Assembly (NCBI RefSeq): GCF_029227915.1
Contig: NC_079875.1
Location: forward strand, 18,345,001 to 18,409,000
From: Hydractinia symbiolongicarpus
Taxonomy: Eukaryota > Cnidaria > Hydrozoa > Anthoathecata > Hydractiniidae
DNA length: 64,000 nt
Direction: 5' to 3'
Both the position numbers and the translations under genes were made by a program. The notes under the pieces are model-generated. The model saw only the letters and a list, made by a program, of their open reading frames with translations. It had not been told where the DNA came from and did no database searches. Shown here piece after piece: positions 24,728 through 37,093 of the stretch. Each line of letters starts with the position of its first letter. Within the stretch, counting starts at the first letter, position 1.

Positions 24728-25550
24728 CTTTTTTTCACTATTTGTAGGGTATACAAAGTACATACTGGACTACAATCGTAATTTGAACTTGGCACAGTAG
24801 TATAATACCTAACACAAACCCATACCAAAATATTATGGACAAATTTCAAGCGAATGGTATGATGACAGCACTAAAAATGTGTTGCTAGGGATTTGTTACC
24901 TTAAAGACATCTTACAAATGTGCAAAGTTCGATTGCATAAGAAACCCCCCTCCCCCCCCCCCCCCCTCCCTTTCCAGGTCGTAACATTTAATTAAGCCCG
25001 GGTAAACATACATGGCTATGTTTTGCAATCCGATACCTCACACCATCAAAGGTGACAGAAAATGTATTCAAACCGAATTATGTGTGTAATATTCTTTAAC
25101 TAAAATTTATAAATTCATTCCGTCTTTCTAAAAATCATCGACCATTTTTCTTCTCTACTCTACTTTTAATAACTTTGAAACAAATACGTTCGCAGTTTGT
25201 TTTCCCGGTACCATATGTTTACACATCAGCTTCGTTCAGTTAATTTGTTTAACGCTATTTCTTGCATGGATTAAGTACTAAAAATAACTCTTTCAATTCA
25301 TTACAGTTTCTCTTTTCTCACGATCATATTCGATTAGGATCTCAAGCTGTTTACTGTCGAATAAATTATTAACTTACCAAGGTCGTAATTAAGGTTTACC
25401 ATCTTTGTTATTGTTGCACGAATTTTCAACCAATCACGCTTGTTAAAGCTTACCGGTAGAGCGAGAGTTATATGTATTTTTTCTAATAACAAACCCTATC
25501 AAGCCAGAGTCTAAAAAGGTTTTTAGTCGAATAGGACTTTTTGCCTCGAT

Positions 25551-25800
25551 ACAAGTAAGGTTAATATGGTTAAAAATTTCGTTTTTAAGAACTTTTTAAA
25601 GATTCTTATGCTTCAAAATACGTGTTTTAAAGAAAGTTTCGGTATGACATTGCCAGAGCTGATGTTCTTGTTGTAACAAGTAAGGTTAATATGGTTAAAA
25701 ATTTCGTTTTTAAGAACTTTTTAAAGATTCTTATGCTTCAAAATACGTGTTTTAAAGAAAGTTTCGGTGTGACATTGCCAGAGCTGATATTCTTGTTGTA
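25551..25800. repeat. Tandem duplication, 2 x 125 bp
   Basis: Copies at 25551-25675 and 25676-25800 differ at about two positions (GGTATGAC versus GGTGTGAC; GATGTTC versus GATATTC). The near identity indicates a recent local duplication. Confidence 0.95.
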
Positions 25801-26729
25801 TATTTACGTCTTTGGTCTTATCATTAGGTTTGGTATACTGATGGTATTATAAACGACATACTTTGTTACAGTTTTACGGTTAATTTTAATATTAAACTTT
25901 GTTGAAGTTTTAAAAGGCTGGGTACCACTTTTTATAAATGGATTTTTTTAAAAAGTCATCCTCAATAAGCGTCCAGTCCGATAAAACACCCATTAATAAG
26001 ATCGCAAGATTAAATAAGCACCCTGTGAGTTAAATAGTCATTTACAGTATTTGAAAATAATTAATTTAACATCGACTAAATTTTAAACTGCATTTAATGA
26101 CACTCGTGTTCCATATTTTATCTTTCGTAAATATAACTCAAATAACGATGGCTCAACAACAGTGAAGATTTTTTTTTAAAAATCGATCTTTCACGACGGT
26201 CTGTTCTGATGGGACGCGGTTGGTGCGGGATTAACACTGATTTAAAAAAGAGAAATTGACGGTGCTTACAGTTACGACTTGTTTTCATTCAACTAATTTT
26301 TCGCTATGACAAAAAAGCGCGCGAGATTTTTTGTTAGCGCATGCGCGCTTTCAAAAATTTCTAATTTTTTCAATGTGCGCATGTGATGTCGCATTCTATA
26401 TGCAGAAAAAACAACATTTATTTTGTTATATACAAATTTATTTTCTTTTTTCATTCAAACCAATAATACAAATTAAGTGCGAGTTAAGAAATAAATTGTA
26501 AATATCCTCCATCTCAGGGCTGTTTTATTTACCAGAAGATGACGCTGGCAAAAAAATTATTAACTACTCTTACCCTTGCAATGGAGAGAAGTATATAGTT
26601 TTTAGAGAAAGTGTTTCTAAATAAAAACAGAACAAAACAAAAAAATCTTTAAATAAATTCCACGCATAAATATACTAATAAAGAATATATATTATAATTT
26701 ACTGTATCCCACAACCTTGTAAAACAGGA

Positions 26730-26785
26730 TAAAATTCTGGACAAAACTGCTTTCATGAAAGCAGTTTTGTCCAGATAGAATTTTA
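26730..26785. repeat. Perfect 38-bp palindrome with an outer 7-bp stem
   Basis: Positions 26737-26774 are self-complementary with no loop: CTGGACAAAACTGCTTTCA (26737-26755) is followed directly by its exact complement. Outside it, TAAAATT and AATTTTA extend the stem after a 4-nt bulge (ATAG). It could form a cruciform in DNA or a hairpin in RNA, or be the footprint of a foldback element. Confidence 0.95.
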
Positions 26786-27159
26786 CGGGATGTAATTTTA
26801 ACAATTAAGTGTTTCTTAAATACGTTAAGGTAAATACATCTATTTTTGTGTCACTTAGTGACATTATCTCAACATAATTTGGAGAAATAGCGGTAAAAAA
26901 AAATTACAAAATTCTTTATATTACAATTAAAAATCGGTGAAATATGCTAAACTTAAAAGTCAAAATTTTTACGAGTCCTGGACTTTAATTTTTAAGTTTA
27001 AAAATTTAAAGATATCTATAATTTATAGCAGGCTACTAAAAATAATGCGAATTAACTGGTTTAGGAAGAAGCCTATGTTGACGTTTTGCAAAGCAGATTA
27101 AACTTATTTTTGCTGAATTTTTGCTAATTTTTATCAACAAATTACTCAAGTGAACAAAA

Positions 27160-30100
27160 TTACACTTTGACATAAACTTCTGTTGTGTTTTTTCCACCTC
27201 CGATTGGTGGAAGAGGAGGGGTGTCTCCACGAAAGCTCGATGCTGTACTCACTTCGCCATTTTTAATTAGAAATCGGTGGCCGTTGATAAAGTCATCGAT
27301 AAGATCATATCCGGCAAAGTTATTCATAACTATCTTTGAACTTGGGCATTCAGGTAATTTCTTTGATTCAAACTGCTCTCCGTAGGACGTCTTGTTGGCA
27401 AATGGTTTCTTTGTATCAAATATTTCATGTTCCCGTTTTATCATCTGTGCAGGAGCGACGTTTTGTTGTTTGTAGTTATCTTTGCTCTCTGTTGTCGAGT
27501 CGAATGGAACATTGGACGAGTAGTAATCTCTACTGCGCTGAGTTTTATGTCGTGGTGAGATTTGATGTTTGACGTAACCGTCGGCGTACGACGTCACGCC
27601 GTCAAATTCATCACCGAAATTGACATTTGTCTTCGGCCGTAATGATTTTGCCGCGCCACGCCGTCCGAAATTTTTGTAATCGTCTGATGTCTTTTGCATA
27701 TCCATGGCGGCCGACGGGGGTCTGTATACGTCTTGGTCTCGTTTAGCCACATTTCTTTGCACCTGCCAGTGTTTGTATGTGGCACCATGTGTGGTTTCAT
27801 CGTCTAACTGCTGATCAGAGTTAAACAGGCCGTTGTCGTATTTGACAGGATGTGATTTCGACGCATTTTTGTGGTGCTTATAGTCCGTCTGCACAATTGA
27901 TTGTCCAGAAAACGGTTGGTTGTTAGGTATATATTCAGTTTTCCACCCTATAAAGAACATAGGTGATTAAAAAGTAAAGCCGAAGGAAGGTCGAAGGTCG
28001 GATCTTCGCAACCTTGTTTCAAGGTCTCTTGTCTTTTCGACATTTATACTGGCGGCGAAGAAAGCTCTGGTACATGCTGCTGAGCTGTTTAAAGCGATTT
28101 ACATTCAGCATAGACGATTTATTCGTGCTTAGCGTTATAAGTCAAAAGTTGCAAAAAGGGTATATTTGGGTTTGAAGGTTGTTTCGCTTTCGCTTTGAAG
28201 TTGATCTGGCTTTGGAGAAATTTGCTAATTTAAGTCGTTGTCAAGCTATTTTGACCCAAAGTAAAAAAGATAAAAAAGCATGTATTTTTTCAGGTTGGAC
28301 AGGAGGAAGAAAGTTTGTATCAAAATTGTTTGAGGATTTAAATTTCGCGAAAAGCGATTTTAAAAATTTTTTTACATACCTTTGGATGATCTTGGTCTCT
28401 GAGTATGTTTCACAAAGTGTTCATGATGTGTTGTTTCAAACTGTCCAGGTCCTATAAAGAAAAAAAACGCAGGTTTTTTAATGCCTCGGACGGAAGAGTC
28501 CCATTGTACAACGCTCATTAATATGAAAAAGTGTTATTTATTCCGCGAAAAAGTAAAACAACGAAAGCAGATTTTAAAATCACCTTTTCCATCCAAGTTA
28601 TCAGCTCGCCTTGGCACAATGTGAGATCTATCTCCATACAGGCCTTGATAATCTGCTTGGTGCGTCGACTTTTCGTCCATTGGAGCATTTGAAAGCGTGT
28701 GATTATCACGTAACTTGTAAAGATGTGGCCTCGGGTTGAGGCCTTTATTTTCATAGTCTTCGTGCGTGACAGATTTACCTTTTAATTCCTCCTCATTCCC
28801 AAAGGGTTGAGTTTTCTTTTTAAAATATTGCGGAAGAGGAGCGACTTGTCCCTTCCCTTTTAAGTATTTTGTTCCATATTCTGTACTCAGATCCATCGGC
28901 TCTTCTCTTTTAACGTATTGCTCGGTTGGTCGGTGATCAACGCGTGGTTGATGCTCATGAGCATGAAAGTTCTCCTTATGGCTAGTGATGTAATCTCCAT
29001 CACCATCATGCTTAAGGTTATCCTGAGGACGATTGACAATAATACGTTCTCCTTTGCTGGTCTTATAACCCTCTTGGTATTCTGATAAAGCACATGGTCC
29101 TTTGTTTGTAACTTGTGGTCTTGTTGGCATGTAGTGTGGACAGCGATGTTTGCTAAAGCAAATAAAACAGCTATTTATATACCTTTCATAATGGATTCGA
29201 AAAATGTTTAAGAGGCCCTGATTTTAGCAGATGCCTAGAATTACCAGCATAATGTATAAAATCTGACTCTCAATTTCAGTACTTGTTTTGTGGAGGTCAT
29301 TTCAGGCACCGTATAAGTACTGAATGTGTTAACTTTTGCCAGTTTGTTAGTATTATTGCACGTAAAGGAAACACCATACATACATAAATACAGAACAACA
29401 CAAAGATATTCTTTCATAAACATTTTCACTGCTGGGTTTATTTGTTTAGACTTAAGTAAGAAACAAATATTAAAAAGTATTACTAATTTTATAGAAAATA
29501 TTTATACATAAGAAACAAGTTGGAACTTCCCACTTAATAAATGGTAATAAAAAATGCAAAAAATACGATCTGAGATTAAGTTTATAATTTATGCGATATT
29601 GGTACTTGTCTAGTATATCCTTAATTTGAAGTGTGTTTTATTAAATTGTCTGCTCAAGTTTTAAATGGATGACTGACTGATGTTTTAGCTTATAATTTCA
29701 ATAGAGTAATTCAATCTAAGGTATGGTTAGACGGCTAAGTTTCAGGAGTTGTTTAAATCTAAATACTTCGTAAAGTATAAATTACCGCCCGAATACTTCT
29801 TGAATCAAGAAATTAGGGCGAATGCTTGACACAGTTTTATGAATTGGATAAAAAATATAAAATTGTTTTAAAAAAACGTGCGGTGCATTATATAAATAAT
29901 TTACTGGTGTTTAATTCACACAAACTTCAATCAGTGTTCTTCTTTAAATTATGTATAGTTGGTATGGAAGCATAGTAAAAAACAAAATCATAAAATAGAG
30001 CACTAGTCACATAAATTTTCCACAACTTCTGTTAAAAAAATGCTCATTATTATCAGTTCCCTGTTGTACGAAATTTGACCTAACAGTCCATCCTTTGTCA

Positions 30101-33069
30101 GGAAAAAATTATAAAAACAAAAGAATAATTAGCAGATAGCCAATCAAATTAAGATATTTTTCTTGTTCCTCTCTGATCTGATCCAATCCGAATTGATATT
30201 GAGTGGAAATACAGCTTTTAAAAACGTGTGAGCTTTCTATTTTAAAAACCTGAAACTTAACATGCACAAGTTAATTAAGCTTCTAAGGATTAAGTTTTGG
30301 AGGTAGAATAATTGCAGGGACCTATACAAAAGTGTTAGTTAGTTAACAAGTGGAGGATGCTTAACTTCTACACTATACAATGTCCAAAGAACTCATTTTC
30401 AAAGGGTCACAATGTATAAGATAATGTTAGACTTCTAATACAAAGTTTAATAGTTATTTAACAAATTTTCTTTAAGATATTCACATTTAAAGATATACAG
30501 GTTTAATCAAACTGCATATCAAATTGGGACATTCGTATTTCAACTCAACCAATGTATAGATATTATAAACGTGCATTGATTGGAATTACTTTTTTGTTGT
30601 TCTTGTTGCCAAAATGACACTCAAGTAAGGGGTCTCTTTGAGAAACGACAGAAAAGTGAATTTCCTCCACTTGTCTCATAAAATCTGACACCTAGTTCAG
30701 TCTGTGAGTTGAGAACTAAAACGGTCTAGCTCAGATTGAAAAAAGGTAATTAATATAAACATAAAAATAGGCGATTGGCTAAGAATGATAATGATGACAA
30801 TCATTTTCTCACCCCAGGTCTTTTAAATGTTCGCTGACAAGTAATTAACATCAACCAATATCTCACCACATGTTTAGATTGAAGTAAGCATACATATATT
30901 TCAGAACTATATTCACTTCAATATCAGCTCAAAAACTTTATATATAAATAGTACAAATATATTACAACAGCTATTTATGGAGCTAAAATTTGCAGTTTCT
31001 ATAGGTTGACGGCTGGTTGGATAAAGTTAACGCACTATCTTCAGTTCACTTTTGTTTCTACACTTCAATATCTGGCCTTAGTTAGCCAGATCATTGTGTG
31101 CCCAGTGTCATGGCTCTCATTTCCAGTTGTTTCTGTTTACTAGTTAATTTGAACTCCAGATTAAATTGAGCTACTTTACCTGCTAGACAATAAACAATAA
31201 TTCCCCTACCTAGCTACTTATTAGAGATGTGCATATTTTACATGGCTAGCCTCACAAATATCGAGGGATATACCCTGTCTATTATTTCCAGGAGGGGCCA
31301 TGGGGTAGATGGAGAGTCCTAGAGTATTTAATGCTCATTTTGAGCTACGCAGACCCAATTAGAGCCGGGGCTCTACTAGACAACTCCTGGCAACATCCAA
31401 CGGCCCACACAGTGTGCCATCTTCCCAATTTCCCTCACATGGCTTGGGTTAACCCGGGGCTATGGTAACATTCACTCGCCCATGTTGAATCGCCGTCAAG
31501 AGGAATCGAACCCCGGTCTCCCGCACAGAGTACGAGAGCTATAACCACTATTCTACGGCGCCACCAATTGTATATAGATCTTCCTGAGCAGTTTACCTTA
31601 ATTTTTTATTACTACATTCAATGCAACTGGCTTGGTTAATAACATTATGCTGGTTTAATGGCATTCCTCTTCACAACACAACCTTGATCTATATAAGGAT
31701 TTGAATTTTCTTCACCTGTAAACCTGTGCAATTACTTTAGCCACACATTTTTGGGGGGCTGGTTCAGTTTTGGTTCAGTGAATTTAAAGGTATCTGCCAA
31801 ATGGTGGAAGAAAGCCAAGTTGGTGCAGAGTTGCGACATTTTATGATGAGAAAAGTTAATGTGAGACTCATATCATTTCATAGGATATGTTTGTGTGAGA
31901 TTTGTGACCATGATAATATGATACTAATAAAATGCAATGTGAGATAGTTGGTGTGAAACTTATTTATATCTTGGAGCCACTCGCATATCCATTTCTCTCA
32001 GGCTTTGACTTAGTTCTGACGCTAATTCTAGAGCCCTCCTTCTTTGAATCAGAGCCCTTAAATACCCTATTCTATAAATTTTGAACATCCTGTCTTCTTT
32101 TTTTAATGAACATAAAACACAATAACGCTGTGTATAGGTGATTTTGAACATCCTGTCTTCTTTTTTTAATGAACATAAAACACAATAACGCTGTGTATAG
32201 GTGATGAAACACAAAGATATCTACTATATAGCTATACAAAAAAAATATTTTTGTACGAAAATCAGTTTTAAAATATAAACTATAAATTTTGTAAAAAAAA
32301 TGTATACAACTAAAATAACAATTTTCTCCTTTATTTCAATGTAATTGCAGTTGGCTTGTTGGCTAGCTGCAATGTTTTCTATGTTCCTTTTTTGAATTTT
32401 GGAATTGATTTCATTTTCCATTTAGTATTCACTTGTTATGACAAAAACAATAAGAAAAATCAATATGTGAGTTGCTCCTCCCCTCTCTCTCTCTACATTT
32501 AGTTTTGCCCTTAAATTTTGTAGCTATAATGATCCAGCTCAAATAACACAGATGGTGGCTTTCTTCTGGTTTCATTGACAACATTAAAAGACCAGAGTGG
32601 TTTCATGTGTTTTTTGTCAAGTAATTTTGTAGTTCTCAGGGCTACACATTGGTGAGCTTAGTGATTGTGCAGGAGATAGGGGTTTAATCCCCGTTTGGCT
32701 ACAATTTAATATGGTTCAAATAATGTTACTACAGCCCTGGGTTGAACCAAGCCATGTGGGGGAAATTTTGGGGATGGTACAGGGAGTTATCTGGTAGAGA
32801 GGCAGTGGCAGACCCTCTAATTGGGTTTGCATAGCTTAAAATGAGGATAAAACACTCTATGACTACCCATCTAAGCCATATCCCCTCCTGAAAAATATAG
32901 GTAGATAGGATATATCCCTTATATTTTGAGACTAGCAATGTAAAATATGCACGTCTATCTACATAAAATAGCTCAGAGGGCTGCAGTTCAGCGTCTCTCT
33001 AGGAAGTAAGTAGGAAAGAAGTATGAAGAAAACTTACCCACAACGACATATTTGACATATGCACTTCAT
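27160..33069 (-). CDS. SAXO1: SAXO1-like stabiliser of axonemal microtubules, four exons, 486 aa
   Basis: Predicted microtubule-binding protein of cilia, basal bodies or centrioles (SAXO/FAM154 family). Coding exons on the minus strand are 33038-33069, 28584-29152, 28380-28451 and 27160-27947, all with GT-AG borders and compatible phases. The 32-nt first exon plus the next gives MKCICQICRCGKHRCPHY, the conserved Cys-rich SAXO start, followed by the MPTRP and ALSEYQEGY signatures. Then come repeated Mn-type modules, each with a Thr/Ser-Tyr core and a basic Pro tail: DLSTEYGTKYL, THEDYENKGLNPRP, THQADYQGLYG, TTHHEHFVKHTQRPRS (the whole 72-nt exon), TTHGATYKHW, KTSDDYKNFG, TTESKDNYKQQNVAP and KTSYGEQF. 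The length is close to vertebrate SAXO1 (about 474 aa). Intron 1 (about 3.9 kb) holds two family-2 SINEs and a 63-bp tandem repeat. SAXO2 is an alternative paralogue label. Confidence 0.92.
31224..31565 (-). repeat. SINE family 2, copy with tRNA-like head, in SAXO intron 1
   Basis: On the minus strand the head carries an A box TAGTGGTTATAGC (31539-31551) and a B box GGGGTTCGATTCC (31502-31514). The body is shared with the copies at 17738 and 32637. The head is well kept, so this may be the least decayed copy in the window. Confidence 0.88.
32078..32203. repeat. Tandem duplication, 2 x 63 bp
   Basis: Two essentially identical adjacent 63-bp units (32078-32140, 32141-32203) start ATTTTGAACATCCTG and end TGTATAGGTG. 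The open frame across it is a repeat artefact. Confidence 0.93.
32637..32966 (+). repeat. SINE family 2, plus-strand copy in SAXO intron 1
   Basis: The head has a degenerate A box (GCTTAGTGATTGTGC) and a B-box-like GGTTTAATCCCC. The body shares 'gccatgtgggggaaat', 'gttatctggtagag' and 'catctaagccatatcccctcctg' with the other copies. It is more diverged than the 31224 copy. Confidence 0.82.
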
Positions 33070-33638
33070 AACGTCACTTTAGTTGCGTTAGTTCTATCCT
33101 TTTAAGTTGGTAAAACTTAACAAATCGACAATTATTAAGACGAAAATTGAATAAACGTTACTGTGGAAATTGTAAACAAAATCTGCATGGCTAGCTTGCC
33201 TCGTTACGCCAGATACTTTGTGCAATAAACCCATAGTGCGGAGGAATTTAGTGAGACACGTTGGAATGTTTTGAAAATGCCTTGCTTAGCCATGTTTTTA
33301 ATTGAAATTTTTAACTGGTGCGCCTGCGGATAGACGAGTGATGGATTTGGCATTTGACAATCGTTTCTGTTGCTGTTGTTGTAGTGTTGTCTGTATGAAA
33401 CATGAAAGATCTCAGAAGTCCACTAAAATTGTGGTTTAAGTGTTTTTTAACTTCTATTTGACTCTGTTTTTACATTTTTAGCAGTCTGCTGTGGAAACAT
33501 TGTTATCAAATGAGCCTAGCTACCTTGAGAAAATTAATTCTCACAACAATTATATTGCCCCTTTACAAACACAGAGACTCGCCGTCTCTGACTGCAGAAA
33601 AATAGTATGAGATCTGGAGTAATTTTTCCCACCTTAAA

Positions 33639-35006
33639 CAGTGGCTGATCCAGAAAGTTATTTTGACACCAATAGTTGGCCCAAAAATTTTTGTGTCTTT
33701 GTGGGGGGTCTCTAGAACGAGGGTGCCGATAAGAAGCATACGCCGTAAAAAGTGCATGCAGGCGAGCTCGGCGTTTTAAAAAAAATTCAAGTATTGGGCT
33801 GAAAACACCTGCATAGGCTTGAACAATGCCTGAGAAAAAAAGACAACGGACACTAATATGATTCAAAAAAACTATAAAAATTAAAATAAACTTACTATGT
33901 GGTAGCGAAGTTCTTAAAAGAACTGTTTTTGATGGTTTTTGATAAAGTTTACTTTATAAATAACTTATATAAACTTCATTAACTCCTTTCTGTTCAAGCG
34001 CTTTCTTCCCAACTACCGTCCGCATGGTTTGTTACAAGGAATTGCATTTCAGAAATGTTCTGGGTGAGTTCGGAAAAGTGCGGGTGGTTTCGGGGGTCAA
34101 CCGCTAATTTTATAGTGTTTACGTCTTGTCAGGTTTCTCTGGATTGGGCCACCGTCGAAAATATGTTTGGTTTTCGTCATTTCTAATTACAAAAGTGAGT
34201 TGGTCAGTCAGTTGGATAAAAATTTTTCCCGAAAAGTTACAAAAATACTTTATTTCGCAGCCATATTTTGTTATTCATTTCAAATATACGCCAGCTGTTT
34301 TTTAGCCTCCGTTTTAAGTTTGATTTTTGTCACTCAATGTCGTTTCCATGGTTTTCGCTTGTATTGCCGTATAAAATGCGAAGGAAAATATAGCACTGAG
34401 TAGTGCAGCGCAGTCGCATCGAAATAACATTCGGACGTAACAACCGTAATTCAGGGGACCGCTGAAAAGGTAAATGGTGGGTTTTGTTGCTTGTTAAAGA
34501 TTGTTCGAAGATTGTTTGGTTTATTTTTTACAAATTTACCGACTCCCCGACTCAACTTTCACCTTTCAAAGTGAGTCGGTTGGGTGACGCTAACCAATTA
34601 TATTTTGGGGGGTGGCCTTGGCTTAAACATTTAGAAACTCAAAATGTCTCTTCTTTTTTTAAGATTCCCTAAAATAAACAGGCTACATAATGGTATCTAT
34701 GTAGAGGGTTTTGTTGTTTTGATCGTGTGTGTCTGGTGTATTTCTGATAACAATGGTTTCGCGAGAGTTGTAGAGCATTGTGAGTATTTGTGAAGATAGA
34801 GCAACAAAAATACATGGCTATACATTGTCTTTTTTTAGTATAGAATGTAGTTATCTTCCCTGTGATTGAAGACTCTAAAAATACCTATAAAATAAGAAAT
34901 AAAGCATTCTCAAACATTTTAAGTTTGCGTCTCTGTTTTGGGTGCCCAAATTAGATGTGCCGAAAATCAGTATACCTATGTCCAAATTGAACTTGATCAG
35001 CCACTG
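33639..35006. mobile_element. Possible hAT-like non-autonomous element
   Basis: CAGTGGCTGATC at the left end (33639-33650) and its exact complement at 34995-35006 form terminal inverted repeats. A CAGTGG start is typical of hAT elements. TTAA or TTAAA lies just outside each end, but no clear 8-bp target duplication is visible. The interior has no transposase. The boundaries rest on 12 bp only. Confidence 0.45.
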
Positions 35007-35097
35007 TTAACTATTCAGATTTTACGTTGGTGAGAAATTTATGCTTGGTCTCCTTATGTCTACAGAAATTGAACAGCCAAAAGTTTCTAATCCTTAA

Positions 35098-37093
35098 GGT
35101 GACGGTATACCTTTATTGTATCAAAAATTCGATTTTTTTAATTAGCCATTTATACTAAAGAAACGAGGATCTTCCCAATGGTGAAACTATTTATTTATTT
35201 TATGAAGGGGAAATTTGACTTTATCCAAATAACCTAACTTTTTTTCTGATCGGGCTTTCACACCTCAAATTGAATAAGAGTAAAGAGTGAATGTTTTAAC
35301 ACTTATAATTATATAGTAAAAAATAATTTTTGATGTTTTGCATTTTGTTGAGAAAAACTTTATTTACAACAGCACAGAACAATAACAGTTAATTATTAGG
35401 ATTGATTTTCTATAAGTTTATGGGTTCCTAGCATTCAGTTATAATTCCTTCTGCTGAGAGTTAATTTTAACATTTATCAGGGGTTGTACACTCTTCACCG
35501 ATGCTCTTTAATCCTATGTCAATTTATTAGTAAATTGTGATAACATTAGTCCTTAAGTTACCATGTGTCTTGAGTAAGCCACATTTAAGAACTTTTAACA
35601 TATAAAAGTGCAAAGGTGTTATTACCAAACTATATCTGATTAAATTGACGCTTTTACTTGTGAATTTAGCTTAAAAATAAGAGAGAAGATGTTTCCGTAC
35701 TGTGTAAGCCACATTTCAGTACACACTCTGTACAAATTTCATTAAATCTTGTTAGATTTGAGGGTAATGTTATTTCTAGTTTATATATTGTTTCTAATCA
35801 AAAATTATGGCTTACAGGACATAATTTTGTTTAAATTTAATTTTAGATTTGTCAGCCACTTCTCAGGACTCATAATTAAATTTTTCTGAAAAATTTAACA
35901 CTTTTTGCAAAGTTTTACCCTTAGCCAAAAGATAGCAGTTCTAAAATGCATTTAATTAATATTACACTGATGTGGCTGACAGTTTTAGAATGTGTCTAAA
36001 ATGCTTCTGTGAGCCACAATTTTGGTCCGCATTACAAAATAAAGTTACTGATATTGTTTATGCTATTGATTAGGTGGATGGTTAGGGGGATGTGTAATGC
36101 CAGTCTGAGAGACAGAAAGAGTTCAGATGAGCTAAGAAGCAGGCTAAGTCTCCGTAGAATTAAAGATGTTATCCAGATAAGAAGATTGAATTGGCTGGGG
36201 CACTTGGAAAGAATGGAGGAGGATAATTGGGTAAGAAAGTGTAGAGACTTGATAGTTCCTGGGGCAAAGCCCAGAGGCAGACCCAGAAAGACTTGGCAGG
36301 AGGTTATAAGGACAGACTTGATAGAGAGGAAGTTGAGTTTAGATCTAACACAGTCTAGATCAGATTGGAAGAGGGTCATTAATATACCCCGTCCAACCCA
36401 TGCTAGCATGGAAAACGGACGTTAAGCCGAGAATGATGATGAATGATGATGATGATTCCAATTAATTTCTAGAATTTTGAAATGTAAGCAACAAAATAGG
36501 AGATTTTATAGCAAAAAGTTTAACTTTTGTTGTTTTTGCGAATTTAAAAAATGTCACACAATTTTTGACTGCAATCTAGTGTGTTTTTTTCGTATACCAT
36601 CTATTACATTTCAAATCTCTTTTACAAAACTACAGAAGATCTACAAGGGAGAGTGCTACTGTGCTGTAGCCAACGTGTTTATCTAAAAGCGATTTTTTTT
36701 TATTTTTAAAAAATCAACGATTCTCTAGAAATTAAAGACGAAAGTTTAAGTTAAAAATGGCTTTTTTAGAAAAAGTAAAATAAATCAAAAACGGGGGCTT
36801 TGTGGAAAATAATTAAAAAATCTTTTTTACATACATATATCACGATTCTATAGAACATTGAATGAGATTTGGAAACGAAGTAGTTTTGTAAATGAAGTCA
36901 CTTTTTGAAGGCAGGCTGTGTTTCAAAAATGTCTCTGTACTTTTCACGAGTTAAAAAATTTCAAATTATTTTTATAACATTTGATAGATGGTTGGAAATG
37001 CTTTTTAGTGATGTATGAATGAATAAACTATGATTAACTAGCGCTAAAAAAATCGTGATTTAAAAAACCATGCTCAAAAGGTATACCGTCACC
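35098..37093. mobile_element. TTAA-flanked DNA transposon (Kolobok- or piggyBac-type), non-autonomous
   Basis: The left end reads TTAA-GGTGACGGTATACCTTT and the right end is its exact complement followed by TTAA, with weaker similarity continuing inward (AATCACGATTTTTTTA-type). The TTAA copies at 35094-35097 and 37094-37097 are the presumed target duplication. GG/CC termini after TTAA resemble Kolobok-type MITEs; piggyBac is the alternative. The element is about 2.0 kb and encodes no transposase. A LINE 3' fragment is inserted in it (36066-36457). It ends about 560 bp before the TTC24-like start codon, so it may contribute upstream sequence. Confidence 0.8.
36066..36457 (+). pseudogene. 5'-truncated LINE: C-terminal end of a reverse-transcriptase polyprotein and simple-repeat tail
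   Basis: The open frame encodes the typical end of a non-LTR element polyprotein. RRLNWLGHLERMEEDNWVRK (36183-36242) is followed by GAKPRGRPRKTWQEVIRTDL and then NIPRPTHASMENGR just before the stop at about 36423. A GATGAT-type tail (36434-36457) follows, which is the usual LINE 3' end. No catalytic RT part is present, consistent with 5' truncation on insertion. The frame is intact, which suggests moderate age. It lies inside the TTAA-flanked element and so inserted later. The clade was not determined. Confidence 0.85.

Larger units (their letters stand above)
24765..27155. other. Intergenic with a 125-bp duplication and a perfect palindrome
   Basis: No gene recognised. It contains a poly-C tract (24945-24966), the tandem duplication at 25551-25800 and the palindrome at 26737-26774. 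A GCGCATGCGCG sequence at 26337-26348 matches the NRF-1 consensus, but no transcript start is visible nearby. Confidence 0.5.
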
